A stretch of DNA of 64,000 bases from Vibrio breoganii (lineage in GTDB: Bacteria > Pseudomonadota > Gammaproteobacteria > Enterobacterales > Vibrionaceae): positions 868,001-932,000 of the forward strand of contig NZ_CP016178.1 of the NCBI RefSeq assembly GCF_001677275.1, in the 5' to 3' direction. The notes beneath the pieces were generated by a model that did no database searches, was not told the DNA's origin, and was given only the letters and a program-made list of their open reading frames with translations. The position numbers and the translations under genes are program-made. Below are positions 46,583 through 54,713 of the stretch, in pieces; positions within the stretch are counted from its first letter, which is position 1; each line of letters opens with the position of its first letter.

Positions 46583-47497
46583 TTATCTCGCTTTTTGACG
46601 GTTAAGGTACAAAAGCGCACCGTTTAGCATCATGATGAAGACCAGAAGCACCACGCCTGTTGCATAAAGCGCACTAGCGTGAACACCACTTGCATAAGAC
46701 ATTTCGATAGCGATGTTCGCAGTTAGAGTACGTGCTGCATCAAGAATGCCTTCTGGCATTGCTGGAGCGTTACCCATAACCATGATGATTGCCATTGTCT
46801 CACCAAGTGCACGACCGATACCCAGAATGACACCCGTCATGATACCTGAGCGAGCTGCTGGCACGAGAAGCTTGAATATGGTGTAAATCTTTGAAGCGCC
46901 TAAGGCAAGAGAACCTTCTTTGTACGTGCGAGGCACAGCGCGGATAGAGGTCTCCGATACTGTAATTACCGTTGGAAGAATCATCACGCCCAGAACAATG
47001 ATACCCGCGAGGATTGTATTACCTGCAGGAACATCAAAGATATCTTGAATAAGTGGAACGATGATAACCAAGCCAAAGAAGCCATAAACCACAGATGGGA
47101 TACCGGCTAACAGTTCGATAGCTGGACGGATAAGGTCAGCAACTCGCTTTGGTGCAATCTCAGCAATAAAGATCGCCGTTAATACACCCACTGGCACACC
47201 AAACAAAACCGCGCCTAGCGTTGATACTAACGAGGCAACAATCATGGTTGCAACGCCGTATAGCGCCGGTGGCAACCAGTTTTGCCCTAAAACGATGCCA
47301 GAAATACCTGCTTGTTGAAATGCAGGGATACTTTCTTTAAAGATAAAGTAAGCAATGATGGCAAGTGAAACGATACCAATAATGGCACTGGATAAGAACA
47401 GACCATGGAAGATTCGTTCTCTCCAATCTACGCCGCGATCTTCTCTAATTGAAGGGCCGCCAGCGATAGCAGAAGTCTGAACATTCTGATTTTTCAT
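46583..47497 (-). CDS. pstC: Phosphate ABC transporter permease PstC
   Basis: A permease of about 304 aa with six membrane segments; LLAGIPSVVYGFFGLVIIVP and SIRAVPRTYKEGSLALGASKIYTIFKLLVPAAR mark PstC (each seen within the middle part). I start at ATG 47497 (MKNQNVQT). A GTG at 47509 would add four residues, and neither has a strong ribosome site. Second gene of the pst operon after pstS. Confidence 0.92.
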   Translation of the reverse strand: MKNQNVQTSAIAGGPSIREDRGVDWRERIFHGLFLSSAIIGIVSLAIIAYFIFKESIPAFQQAGISGIVLGQNWLPPALYGVATMIVASLVSTLGAVLFGVPVGVLTAIFIAEIAPKRVADLIRPAIELLAGIPSVVYGFFGLVIIVPLIQDIFDVPAGNTILAGIIVLGVMILPTVITVSETSIRAVPRTYKEGSLALGASKIYTIFKLLVPAARSGIMTGVILGIGRALGETMAIIMVMGNAPAMPEGILDAARTLTANIAIEMSYASGVHASALYATGVVLLVFIMMLNGALLYLNRQKAR

Positions 47498-47569
47498 AGA
47501 AAAATTCACTATTAATTGCGATGGTAAAATCTAATGTACACTAAACCCAGTCATTAACATGGGGTGCAA

Positions 47570-47597
47570 GTAAAAGCTCAGCCTTCACAGGCTGAGC
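47570..47597 (-). terminator. Attenuator-like hairpin between pstS and pstC
   Basis: GCTCAGCC (47576-47583) and GGCTGAGC (47590-47597) form an 8-bp stem; on the minus strand TTTTAC follows. It lies in the 107-bp pstS-pstC gap and could reduce read-through, leaving the binding protein in excess. Confidence 0.75.
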
Positions 47598-47616
47598 AAA
47601 TTTAAAGTCGTTCGAA

Positions 47617-48438
47617 TTAGTTTACTGTGATGTAGCCTTTCTTAGCTGCGATGCCTTGAGCTTCGTCACCAACCATCCAATCTAGGAATTGTTGAGTTTC
47701 AGCTGTTGGCGCGCCATCTTTGTAAAGTACTAGGAATGGACGAGCAACTTTGTAAGAACCGTTTTGTACGTTCGCTACAGTTGCAGCCGCACCATCGATA
47801 GCTAGAGGTTGAACAGTCTCGTCAACAGTACCTAGAGAGATGTAACCGATAGCGTATGGGTTGTTTGCTACAGATACTTTAAGAGCACCGTTACCGTTTG
47901 CAACTTGAGCACGTTGAGAAATCGCTGATACTTTCATACCAGATACTTCCATTTTAAGGCTCATGATGTCTTCGAATGCACCGCGAGTACCAGAAGCTGT
48001 GTCACGAGTGATTGCTACGATAGGCTTGTCGTCACCACCAACTTGGTTCCAGTTTGAGATTTCACCTTTGTAGATTGCAGTGATTTGCTCAGCAGTAAGC
48101 CCTTGAACAGAGTTGTTAGGGTTAACTACAACTGCAATACCGTCACGAGCGATAACCAACTCTTTCAGGTCGTCAGATTTTTCTTCAGTTTTTAGGTCAC
48201 GAGAAGAGATACCTAAATCAGCAGAACCATCTTTAGCAGCACGAACACCAGCAGAAGAGCCTGGCGCTTGGATTTCGATAAATACTGGTTCACCCTTGTT
48301 CATGTAGGTTTCAGCAAAAACTTCAACCAGTGGAGCAGCACTGTTAGAACCAACAACAGAAATAGTTTCTTTTGCTGTTGCAGTGTTCATAGATAGTGCG
48401 CCGAGAAGTGCTACTGCACCGATAACTGTCTTTTTCAT
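47617..48438 (-). CDS. pstS: Periplasmic phosphate-binding protein PstS
   Basis: A 273-aa protein with a signal peptide (about residues 1-22, ending NTATA/KETIS). The mature part reads SVVGSNSAAPLVEVFAETY; the phosphate-binding loops GSNSAAP, PGSSAGVRA and RDTASGTRGAF are visible. It delivers phosphate to PstCA. ATG 48438 has AAGGATAAACAG upstream; the frame up to 48477 is rejected. First gene of the operon. Confidence 0.94.
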   Translation of the reverse strand: MKKTVIGAVALLGALSMNTATAKETISVVGSNSAAPLVEVFAETYMNKGEPVFIEIQAPGSSAGVRAAKDGSADLGISSRDLKTEEKSDDLKELVIARDGIAVVVNPNNSVQGLTAEQITAIYKGEISNWNQVGGDDKPIVAITRDTASGTRGAFEDIMSLKMEVSGMKVSAISQRAQVANGNGALKVSVANNPYAIGYISLGTVDETVQPLAIDGAAATVANVQNGSYKVARPFLVLYKDGAPTAETQQFLDWMVGDEAQGIAAKKGYITVN

Positions 48439-48546
48439 CTGTTTATCCTTAATGGGAATCAATTTCACGACATTCATATTGTCGTGGGTTTGTTTAATCG
48501 ACGAGGGACACTTTAAGCGTCTTTTATGACACTTATGTTTCAGAAC

Positions 48547-48565
48547 CTTGAAAGGTAAATGACAA
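48547..48565 (-). promoter_or_regulatory. Candidate Pho box upstream of pstS
   Basis: On the minus strand TTGTCATTTACCTTTCAAG has TGTCA and TTTCA 11 bp apart, as PhoB direct repeats do. It lies about 110 bp upstream of the pstS start. A further TGTCAT follows nearer the gene. Confidence 0.55.
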
Positions 48566-48931
48566 TTATCGGTTATTTGTAAGGTACATATGCAACGATT
48601 AGGATACGCAGAATTGAGCGGTGCTCAGAGTTTGGATACTCAATTGATCAGCCAAGATTAGGTGACCACTAACTTACAATTGATTAGCTAAAGCTAATAA
48701 TAACAACAAGTTACAAGAGCAAATCGGAGTGAAACCCTTAAGGTTTAGCGACTAATTATTAGCTATTTTGCAAGCTCCAGTCTTCAAAGTCAGCGGAAAC
48801 CACTAGAGATATTGAGCGAATAGACATCAATTACACGTCATGAAACTGTCACAATTAAATACAAATTTGCAGAAATTTACCGTACAGCTTTTGAGGCAAT
48901 CAAACAATTAGGTATTTATTGCCCTATTGAC
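48566..48931. other. Intergenic region between pstS and the MITE-like element
   Basis: About 365 bp without a gene. CTGTCACAATTAAATAC near 48845 has one Pho-box-like half, but I do not call a site. Confidence 0.35.
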
Positions 48932-49198
48932 TAGGGTCTGTTGACCTTTTGCGATTAAATTTTGCTCGACCAGAAATCATTTAATCAAGGCGAGGGACTT
49001 GCCGCCTAGTCATCTAAGCAAAAGTCGCTCAACGCAGAGTAAATGGGTTCTGGACGAGCCCTTCGGGTAGCGCTTTGTTGGGCATTTCTACCGCGTTAGT
49101 CACTTTTCATGTGGAACCACCACACCTAAAAGCGACTGCCTTGTATTAATACCCAACAAATCGCTACAAAAATAACCTCAAAAGGTCAACAGATCCTA
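48932..49198. mobile_element. MITE-like element with 19-bp terminal inverted repeats
   Basis: TAGGGTCTGTTGACCTTTT (48932-48950) and AAAAGGTCAACAGATCCTA (49180-49198) are inverted repeats with 18/19 matches. They enclose 229 bp with no coding frame of note. The TA at each outer edge might be a duplicated target (as for Tc1/mariner or IS630 types), or belong to the repeats. No transposase with the same ends is in this window, so it would be a non-autonomous element. Confidence 0.78.
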
Positions 49199-49208
49199 AC
49201 TTCCAGAC

Positions 49209-49241
49209 ATAAAAAAAGCGAAGCCCTATGGCTTCGCTTTT
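49209..49241 (-). terminator. Terminator after the DEAD-box helicase gene
   Basis: AAGCGAAGCC (49216-49225) and GGCTTCGCTT (49230-49239) stem with a CTAT loop, T-run on the minus strand. Confidence 0.9.
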
Positions 49242-49257
49242 CAAACATTATGCTGGA

Positions 49258-50592
49258 TTAATCGTCACTATCGACTTTAGGCGGAGTCTTTTTCTTAGGA
49301 ATAAACACCGCATCACCCACTGCCACATTAGTGTGGAAGGTTTTATCGCGCTTAACAGACTTCTTCGCCACTTTCTTTTGCGTTGTCGCTGTCTTAACGG
49401 GTTTACCACCCTTGCCTTTGAACGCAGGCTTCTTAGGTTTCAAACCTTTGAATTTACCTTTTAAGCCCTCAAGCACATCAAAAGAAAGATCTTGCTGAAG
49501 GAAGCTTTCAACACGCTTGAAGCTGTCCCAGTCTTTTGGCCCAACAAGAGAGTGAGCCATGCCTTTGTTGCCCGCACGACCTGTACGACCAACACGGTGC
49601 ACATACTCTTCAGTATGTTTTGGCATATCAAAGTTGATAACGTGAGATACATTCGCAATATCGATGCCGCGAGATGCGATATCGGTAGTCACTAATATTT
49701 TAAATACCGTACGTTCAAATTGACTCATGATGGTATTACGTTGCGTCTGAGTCAGTCCGCCACTCAATGCTACAGCCTTGAGGTTGTTCTTATTCAGTTC
49801 TGCTGTTAAACGCTCTGTATCCGAGCGAGTGGCCGTAAAGATCATTACCTGATTGTAATCGGCTTCTTCTATTAAACGGTGAAGAATGGCTTCTTTATGG
49901 TCAAGGTGGTCACAGAGGTAAAATTTCTGTTCGATATCGGTGTGGTGCGCGTTAGCACTGTCGATAGAAATACGCTTTGGATTGTTTAGCATCTCCATCG
50001 CCATATCATGCACTTCAGCATGATCTAGAGTTGCAGAGAACATCAGTGTTTGACGGCGGCGGTGCTTTGCAAGATTATGAATACGACGCAGCTCTGGCGC
50101 AAAGCCAAGGTCTAGCATTCTATCGGCTTCATCCAATACCAAGGTATCGAGTCCATCAAGGAATAGTGAGCGATGCTCAAGGTGATCAGCTAGACGTCCA
50201 GGGGTTGCAACAATAAAGCGAGGGTATTTACGCAATGCTTTTACTTGGTCATTGAAGTTTTCACCACCAACGATAAGTGTCGCGGTATAAGAAAGACCAC
50301 CTAGCATAGTGCGCAATTCGCCATACACTTGTCGCGCCAATTCACGTGTTGGCGCTAAGATAACACCACGTGGATCTTTTGCTGAGAATGCTTTGCTTTT
50401 AAGAGCCTTGTGTAGCATTGGCAAAACAAACGCTAATGTTTTACCAGAACCGGTCTTAGACGATGCCAACAGGTCTTTGCCTGCCAACGCAACAGGGATG
50501 GCCTGCTGTTGAATTTCGGTCGCACTCTTAAATGAGTAATGATCCAAATTCTTCATTAAACGATTGTCTAAACCTAATTCTCTAAACTTCAA
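49258..50592 (-). CDS. DEAD-box RNA helicase (RhlE/SrmB-like)
   Basis: A 444-aa helicase with Q motif (SATEIQQQAIPVAL), Walker A SSKTGSGKT, PTRELARQV, VLDEADRMLDLGF, FSATLDH, TTDIASRGIDI and HRVGRTGRAGNKG. The C-terminus (about 375-444) is lysine-rich with repeated KPKKP and KKVAKK stretches and ends in VDSDD, a typical disordered RNA-binding tail. It unwinds or remodels RNA, perhaps in ribosome assembly or mRNA decay. It is distinct from dbpA in this window since it lacks the DbpA RNA-binding domain. Confidence 0.88.
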   Translation of the reverse strand: MKFRELGLDNRLMKNLDHYSFKSATEIQQQAIPVALAGKDLLASSKTGSGKTLAFVLPMLHKALKSKAFSAKDPRGVILAPTRELARQVYGELRTMLGGLSYTATLIVGGENFNDQVKALRKYPRFIVATPGRLADHLEHRSLFLDGLDTLVLDEADRMLDLGFAPELRRIHNLAKHRRRQTLMFSATLDHAEVHDMAMEMLNNPKRISIDSANAHHTDIEQKFYLCDHLDHKEAILHRLIEEADYNQVMIFTATRSDTERLTAELNKNNLKAVALSGGLTQTQRNTIMSQFERTVFKILVTTDIASRGIDIANVSHVINFDMPKHTEEYVHRVGRTGRAGNKGMAHSLVGPKDWDSFKRVESFLQQDLSFDVLEGLKGKFKGLKPKKPAFKGKGGKPVKTATTQKKVAKKSVKRDKTFHTNVAVGDAVFIPKKKTPPKVDSDD

Positions 50593-50857
50593 AGTGCTCT
50601 CCTAAACGGGGTTAGTATGCTTCTCACCTGCCCTAGGTTAGTAATAGAGAAAGCATGCTATAAAAAAATCCGGCTAATAATACCCTAGTTGGCGACTTAG
50701 ATCACAAAAATATCTCATTATCACAAGACTAAAAAAATACATTTTGCAGATAATTACCTAATTTTTATAAATTATTCGAACATATTTTGTTCAACGTCTA
50801 CACTAAGAAAGCCAGCGGTAATTATGGCTTTACTAAAAAAGAAATCAGGGAGTTCGT

Positions 50858-51142
50858 ATGAATAATAAATTTTTACTCGTAGCAGGGGTTAGCTCGGTTT
50901 TATTATTGGCTGGTTGTGCTTCAGGTCCAGATGAAGAAACCACGGCTAAAATGGCAGACCAAGACGCTAGAGTATCTCAACTTGAACAAGATGTAGCAGC
51001 ACTAAAAGCAGCGCATGAAAAAGACGCAGCAATGCATGACCAGTCTGCAATGGAAGCTAAAGAGGCCGCAATGGCCGCTCAAGACGAAGCAGCTCGTGCA
51101 AACGAACGCCTAGATAATATCGCTCAGTCTTACACCAAGTAG
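50858..51142 (+). CDS. lpp: Lpp-type major outer-membrane lipoprotein
   Basis: A 94-aa lipoprotein with lipobox LLAGC (Cys at about residue 20), then a helical region with heptad repeats (VSQLEQDVAALKAAHE) and Ala-rich stretches, and a C-terminal SYTK whose last lysine could be joined to peptidoglycan, as in Braun lipoprotein. ATG 50858 has AGGGAG upstream. It faces an L,D-transpeptidase gene, the enzyme class that makes the link. Confidence 0.86.
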   Translation: MNNKFLLVAGVSSVLLLAGCASGPDEETTAKMADQDARVSQLEQDVAALKAAHEKDAAMHDQSAMEAKEAAMAAQDEAARANERLDNIAQSYTK

Positions 51143-51163
51143 TCTCACTACACTCTAAATTTT

Positions 51164-51190
51164 AAAGCCAGCTTAATTGCTGGCTTTTTT
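51164..51190 (+). terminator. Terminator after lpp
   Basis: AAAGCCAGC and GCTGGCTTT pair around TTAATT, followed by T residues. Confidence 0.9.
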
Positions 51191-51236
51191 ATGTCTGTCA
51201 CTTTTAGTTCTTAGAACCTAGCTAAAAATTGCATCA

Positions 51237-52148
51237 CTATTCAAATGAGCCGTCGTACACCATAGTCGGCATTCCAGTTTGAATTTGAATGACGCCATTA
51301 ACTCTTGAATAAGCTTCTTGGTAAGTGTCCAACCATATTTGCAGTTCCAGTGGCCAATCAAATGATTGCTTGCTTCCATTCCTTGCTGTTAAAGGTTCAT
51401 GGGATTCGACAAAGACGCTGTGGTCTGGCTCTACCGCCATCTTAATAGGCTGATTGACAATCTCTACACGAGTTCTTCGCTCTACTTGCGCAAATAGCCA
51501 CTCAATGTCTGAAGGCTCCATTCGAATACAGCCACTACTTACCCTGAGTCCAATACCAAAGTCTTTATTGGTACCATGGATTAAATACTGTCCGGAGCCA
51601 TAACTCAGGCGCATCGCATATTCCCCTAGTGGGTTGTCTGGCCCTGCTGGCACTTTTTCAGGAAGCTCAATACCCTCTTCTTCGTAAGCCATTCTTATGG
51701 ATTTAGGAGGAGTCCACGTCGGGCCTTCAATCATCGCACTAATAGAGGTCACCATTTGCGGTGTCTCTCGACCAATACGGCCAATGCCCACAGGAAATAC
51801 ATGCACATGTATGCCATCGGGGTCGTAATAATAAAGACGAAGTTCGGCGAGATTAATGACAATGCCTTCACGTTTTGCGGTCGGCAAGATAAAGCGATTA
51901 GGGATCGTTAACACCTCCCCTCCTTCAGGAAGGAAAGGGTCAATACCTCGGTTGGCCGCAATAAGGCTTAATAGGCCTACATCATATTCGTTGGCAAGGC
52001 GGGCAAAGGTTTCTCCTCTTTCTACTTGGTGACGCTGTAACTTGCCCACCACATGACTTCCATCGGTTGGTAACTTGAACGTCGCCGCTTGTGCACCTGA
52101 TAAACAAAAAGCCATCAAGACAACTATCTGTACTACGAATCTAATCAC
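51237..52148 (-). CDS. L,D-transpeptidase (ErfK/YbiS/YcfS/YnhG family)
   Basis: About 303 aa with a signal peptide (IRFVVQIVVLMAFCLSGAQA), a LysM-like segment (HQVERGETFARLANEYDVGL), and the YkuD catalytic domain with HGTNKDFGIGLRVSSGCIRM, whose Cys is the nucleophile. Enzymes of this family attach Lpp to peptidoglycan or make 3-3 cross-links in the periplasm. The neighbouring lpp makes the first role likely. The best start is GTG 52148, with AAGGG 5 bp upstream; GTG 52151 and ATG 52163 are alternatives. It overlaps the end of phrB by 8 bp. Confidence 0.88.
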   Translation of the reverse strand: MIRFVVQIVVLMAFCLSGAQAATFKLPTDGSHVVGKLQRHQVERGETFARLANEYDVGLLSLIAANRGIDPFLPEGGEVLTIPNRFILPTAKREGIVINLAELRLYYYDPDGIHVHVFPVGIGRIGRETPQMVTSISAMIEGPTWTPPKSIRMAYEEEGIELPEKVPAGPDNPLGEYAMRLSYGSGQYLIHGTNKDFGIGLRVSSGCIRMEPSDIEWLFAQVERRTRVEIVNQPIKMAVEPDHSVFVESHEPLTARNGSKQSFDWPLELQIWLDTYQEAYSRVNGVIQIQTGMPTMVYDGSFE

Positions 52149-53577
52149 CACTGCCCTTAGCATCCTTATACATCTGCAAAGCTTTTTCTCTTTGCTGTTT
52201 ATGGTCAACTATAGGTTGAGGATAGTTCAAACTCCCGAAATCAGCCCACAACCAAGGACAATGCACGTATTTGGTGGGAACGTCTTCTAGTTCAGGTAGC
52301 CACTTTTTAACAAAGCTGCCATCGGCGTCGAATTTTTGCCCCTGAGAGATGGGGTTGAAGATCCTAAAGTATGGCTGGGCATCACAACCGGTAGAGGCTG
52401 ACCACTGCCACCCTCCATTATTTGCCGCAAAGTCGCCGTCTACTAATCGGCTCATAAAGTAGGCTTCACCATCATGCCAATCCAGTAGCAAATCTTTAGT
52501 CAGAAAGCTGGCCACGACCATGCGAAGACGGTTATGCATCCAACCTGTTTCATTGAGTTGCTTCATGGCGGCATCGACAATCGGGTAACCTGTTTCACCT
52601 CGTTGCCATTTGGTGAGGTGTGCGCCCTCTCCTTGCCAATGTAAATTATCACTCCAAGGGACAAATGCCCTACCCTTGCATAATTTTGGCTCAAAGTAGA
52701 TCAGATGCTGATAAAACTCCCTCCAAATCAACTCGCTTAACCAAGTTTGTTCCCCTTCATCTAATTGCTCGGGGTGGCGACCGTTTAAGAGCCTAGCCAC
52801 ACACTGCCTGACAGAGAGCATACCTAGCGCTAAGTACGGGGAAAGTTGGCTCGTACCATCAATAGCGGGAAAGTCTCTGTCTTGTTGGTAATCCGAGGCC
52901 CTTTCGATGGCAAAGCGCCTAAGCTCTGCAATCACAGTCTTGGTATCACTATGCCACTTGGAGCTGTCTGCAGTTGGGTAATCCAGATCTGAGTTGACCT
53001 GCATGTTTTCATCCAATAACGCATTACGCTCTATGGTCTTTGGCTTATGCACCAAGCTTTGTTCGACGGAAAAGCGTTGTAACCAGGTTTTTTTAAAGGG
53101 AGTAAAGACTTTAAAGTAGCTCCCTTGCTTGTTAAGCAAAGTGCCGGGTGTGAAAACACATTTATCCGCTAACAACGAGAACTCTACCTGCTGAGCAGAC
53201 AATGCCTTTTGCGTAGCCTCATCGCGTATTACTTCGTTGACTTCATATTCCGCGTTAGCAAATACCTGGTCTATGTTGAAGCGGGCACACAGCTGCGCAA
53301 GTAACGAGGGGCATTCATTAAAGCTTTCCACTGTCTCGACGTGCAGGGAGATATTAAGCGCTTTGAGCTCTTCCGAAAGCGTCACTAAACGTCTGCGAAT
53401 CAAATCCGCCTGCATCGGCGACAAGTTGTGTTTTTTCCACTGCTCAGGTGTAACAACAAACAGGGCCATAAGGCCCTGATTATCGTGTTGAGAATCGCTA
53501 ACCGTACGGATTGCTTGAATTAGCGCAGTGTTATCAAGCGTTCGTAAGTCTCGACGAAACCATACTAAACCTCTCAT
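52141..53577 (-). CDS. phrB: Deoxyribodipyrimidine photolyase (class I CPD)
   Basis: A 478-aa photolyase (E. coli PhrB is 472). The N-terminal antenna domain begins RGLVWFRRDLRTLDNTAL; the FAD domain has SELIWREFYQHL, TGYPIVDAAMKQLNETGWMHNR and DFAANNGGWQWSASTGCDAQPYFRIFNP (in parts). The WRxFY and RxRM(V)VASFL motifs are intact. It repairs cyclobutane pyrimidine dimers with blue light. ATG 53577 has AAGGGGAG upstream. It follows ybgA by 12 bp, the order found in E. coli too. Confidence 0.95.
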   Translation of the reverse strand: MRGLVWFRRDLRTLDNTALIQAIRTVSDSQHDNQGLMALFVVTPEQWKKHNLSPMQADLIRRRLVTLSEELKALNISLHVETVESFNECPSLLAQLCARFNIDQVFANAEYEVNEVIRDEATQKALSAQQVEFSLLADKCVFTPGTLLNKQGSYFKVFTPFKKTWLQRFSVEQSLVHKPKTIERNALLDENMQVNSDLDYPTADSSKWHSDTKTVIAELRRFAIERASDYQQDRDFPAIDGTSQLSPYLALGMLSVRQCVARLLNGRHPEQLDEGEQTWLSELIWREFYQHLIYFEPKLCKGRAFVPWSDNLHWQGEGAHLTKWQRGETGYPIVDAAMKQLNETGWMHNRLRMVVASFLTKDLLLDWHDGEAYFMSRLVDGDFAANNGGWQWSASTGCDAQPYFRIFNPISQGQKFDADGSFVKKWLPELEDVPTKYVHCPWLWADFGSLNYPQPIVDHKQQREKALQMYKDAKGSGD

Positions 53578-53589
53578 ACACTCCCCTTA

Positions 53590-54567
53590 TCACAAACTGT
53601 AACGTAAACGCAGTTCTTGCGGGTGTGGGTCAAGAAACTTTTGGTTCTGCAAATATTCGTCTGGATAGAGAGAAAGGTAGTGCTTAATGAGCGTTAACAC
53701 GCTTAACAGCGGCAGTAATCCTTCACGATATTCATCAATGACCTTACGAAGTTCCTGCTTCTCTTGCGAAGAGAGCCATTTTTTAAAGTAACCTTGAATG
53801 TGCATCAAAACGTTAGAATTGTTTTTACGGCTAGCGCGATTAGTCAACGCTTCCATAAACTTCAAACGGTACAGTTGAAAGAACTCCTCCGGATCATAGT
53901 CAGCGACACGCGCCACTAACTGACCCAACTCTTTGTAAGAATCAGGGTGATGCGCCATAAGAGTTAACTTATAACGAGAATGGAACGCCACTATTTTACC
54001 TGAAGTAGGCTGGCCTCCCATGCAGTCATAAAAATCTCTCAAACCAAATACTCTTGAGATGAAGTTTTCTTTAAGCACAGGGTCGTTGAGGCGACCATCT
54101 TCTTCCACAGGCAACCAAGGCATTTCCTTCATTAGAATTTCCGTGTACATGCCAATGCCTTCTTTCGAGGCGCCCCCTTTGGAATAGACCTTGACGCGCT
54201 CCATGCCACAGGTTGGTGACTTCGCACAAACAATGTAACCGCACAACTCTTGACCCTTGAGTTCTTCTACCTTGTTATTTGAGTAGGTAAGCATCCCATC
54301 GGTGTAGTCTTTAGAAGCGTCTTTTGTTTCGACCAATGCGATGCGCTCTTCGTTAGTCACCAGTCGAATGGTTGGGCGAGGTACGCTCATCCCCATCCCT
54401 ACCTCAGGGCAAACGGGAACAAACTCGAAAAAGGGAGCAAGCTCTTTAGTAACAAACTTACTGATCTTATGGCCGCTATCGAAGCGGACTTTTTCACCTA
54501 AAACACAAGCACTTATGCCGATCTGAATATGTGTATTGTCTGATGTTTCTATGAATGCATCTGCCAT
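53590..54567 (-). CDS. ybgA: YbgA-type protein (DUF523-DUF1722)
   Basis: About 325 aa. The N-terminal DUF523 domain (about residues 10-155) shows GISACVLGEKVRFDSGHK, VCPEVGMGMSVPRP and AKSPTCGM, with several cysteines that may bind a metal or cluster. The C-terminal DUF1722 domain (about 200-315) shows FHSRYKLTLMAHHPDSYKELG. Fusions of these two domains occur beside phrB in enterobacteria as well. Function is not known in detail. ATG 54567 is preceded by AGGA at 7 bp; ATG 54573 lies too near it. Confidence 0.88.
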   Translation of the reverse strand: MADAFIETSDNTHIQIGISACVLGEKVRFDSGHKISKFVTKELAPFFEFVPVCPEVGMGMSVPRPTIRLVTNEERIALVETKDASKDYTDGMLTYSNNKVEELKGQELCGYIVCAKSPTCGMERVKVYSKGGASKEGIGMYTEILMKEMPWLPVEEDGRLNDPVLKENFISRVFGLRDFYDCMGGQPTSGKIVAFHSRYKLTLMAHHPDSYKELGQLVARVADYDPEEFFQLYRLKFMEALTNRASRKNNSNVLMHIQGYFKKWLSSQEKQELRKVIDEYREGLLPLLSVLTLIKHYLSLYPDEYLQNQKFLDPHPQELRLRYSL

Positions 54568-54713
54568 CTTCATTCCTTGATTTCTGACTGAGAGTCGAAG
54601 TGAGAACTTATCATTAAATACTACGCAACAAATAGAACAAGCGTGCACTTATAATTAAAAAAATGTCTGCAGAACAAAAAATTAGGTAAAATCAATCTAA
54701 TATCCCAAACCAA

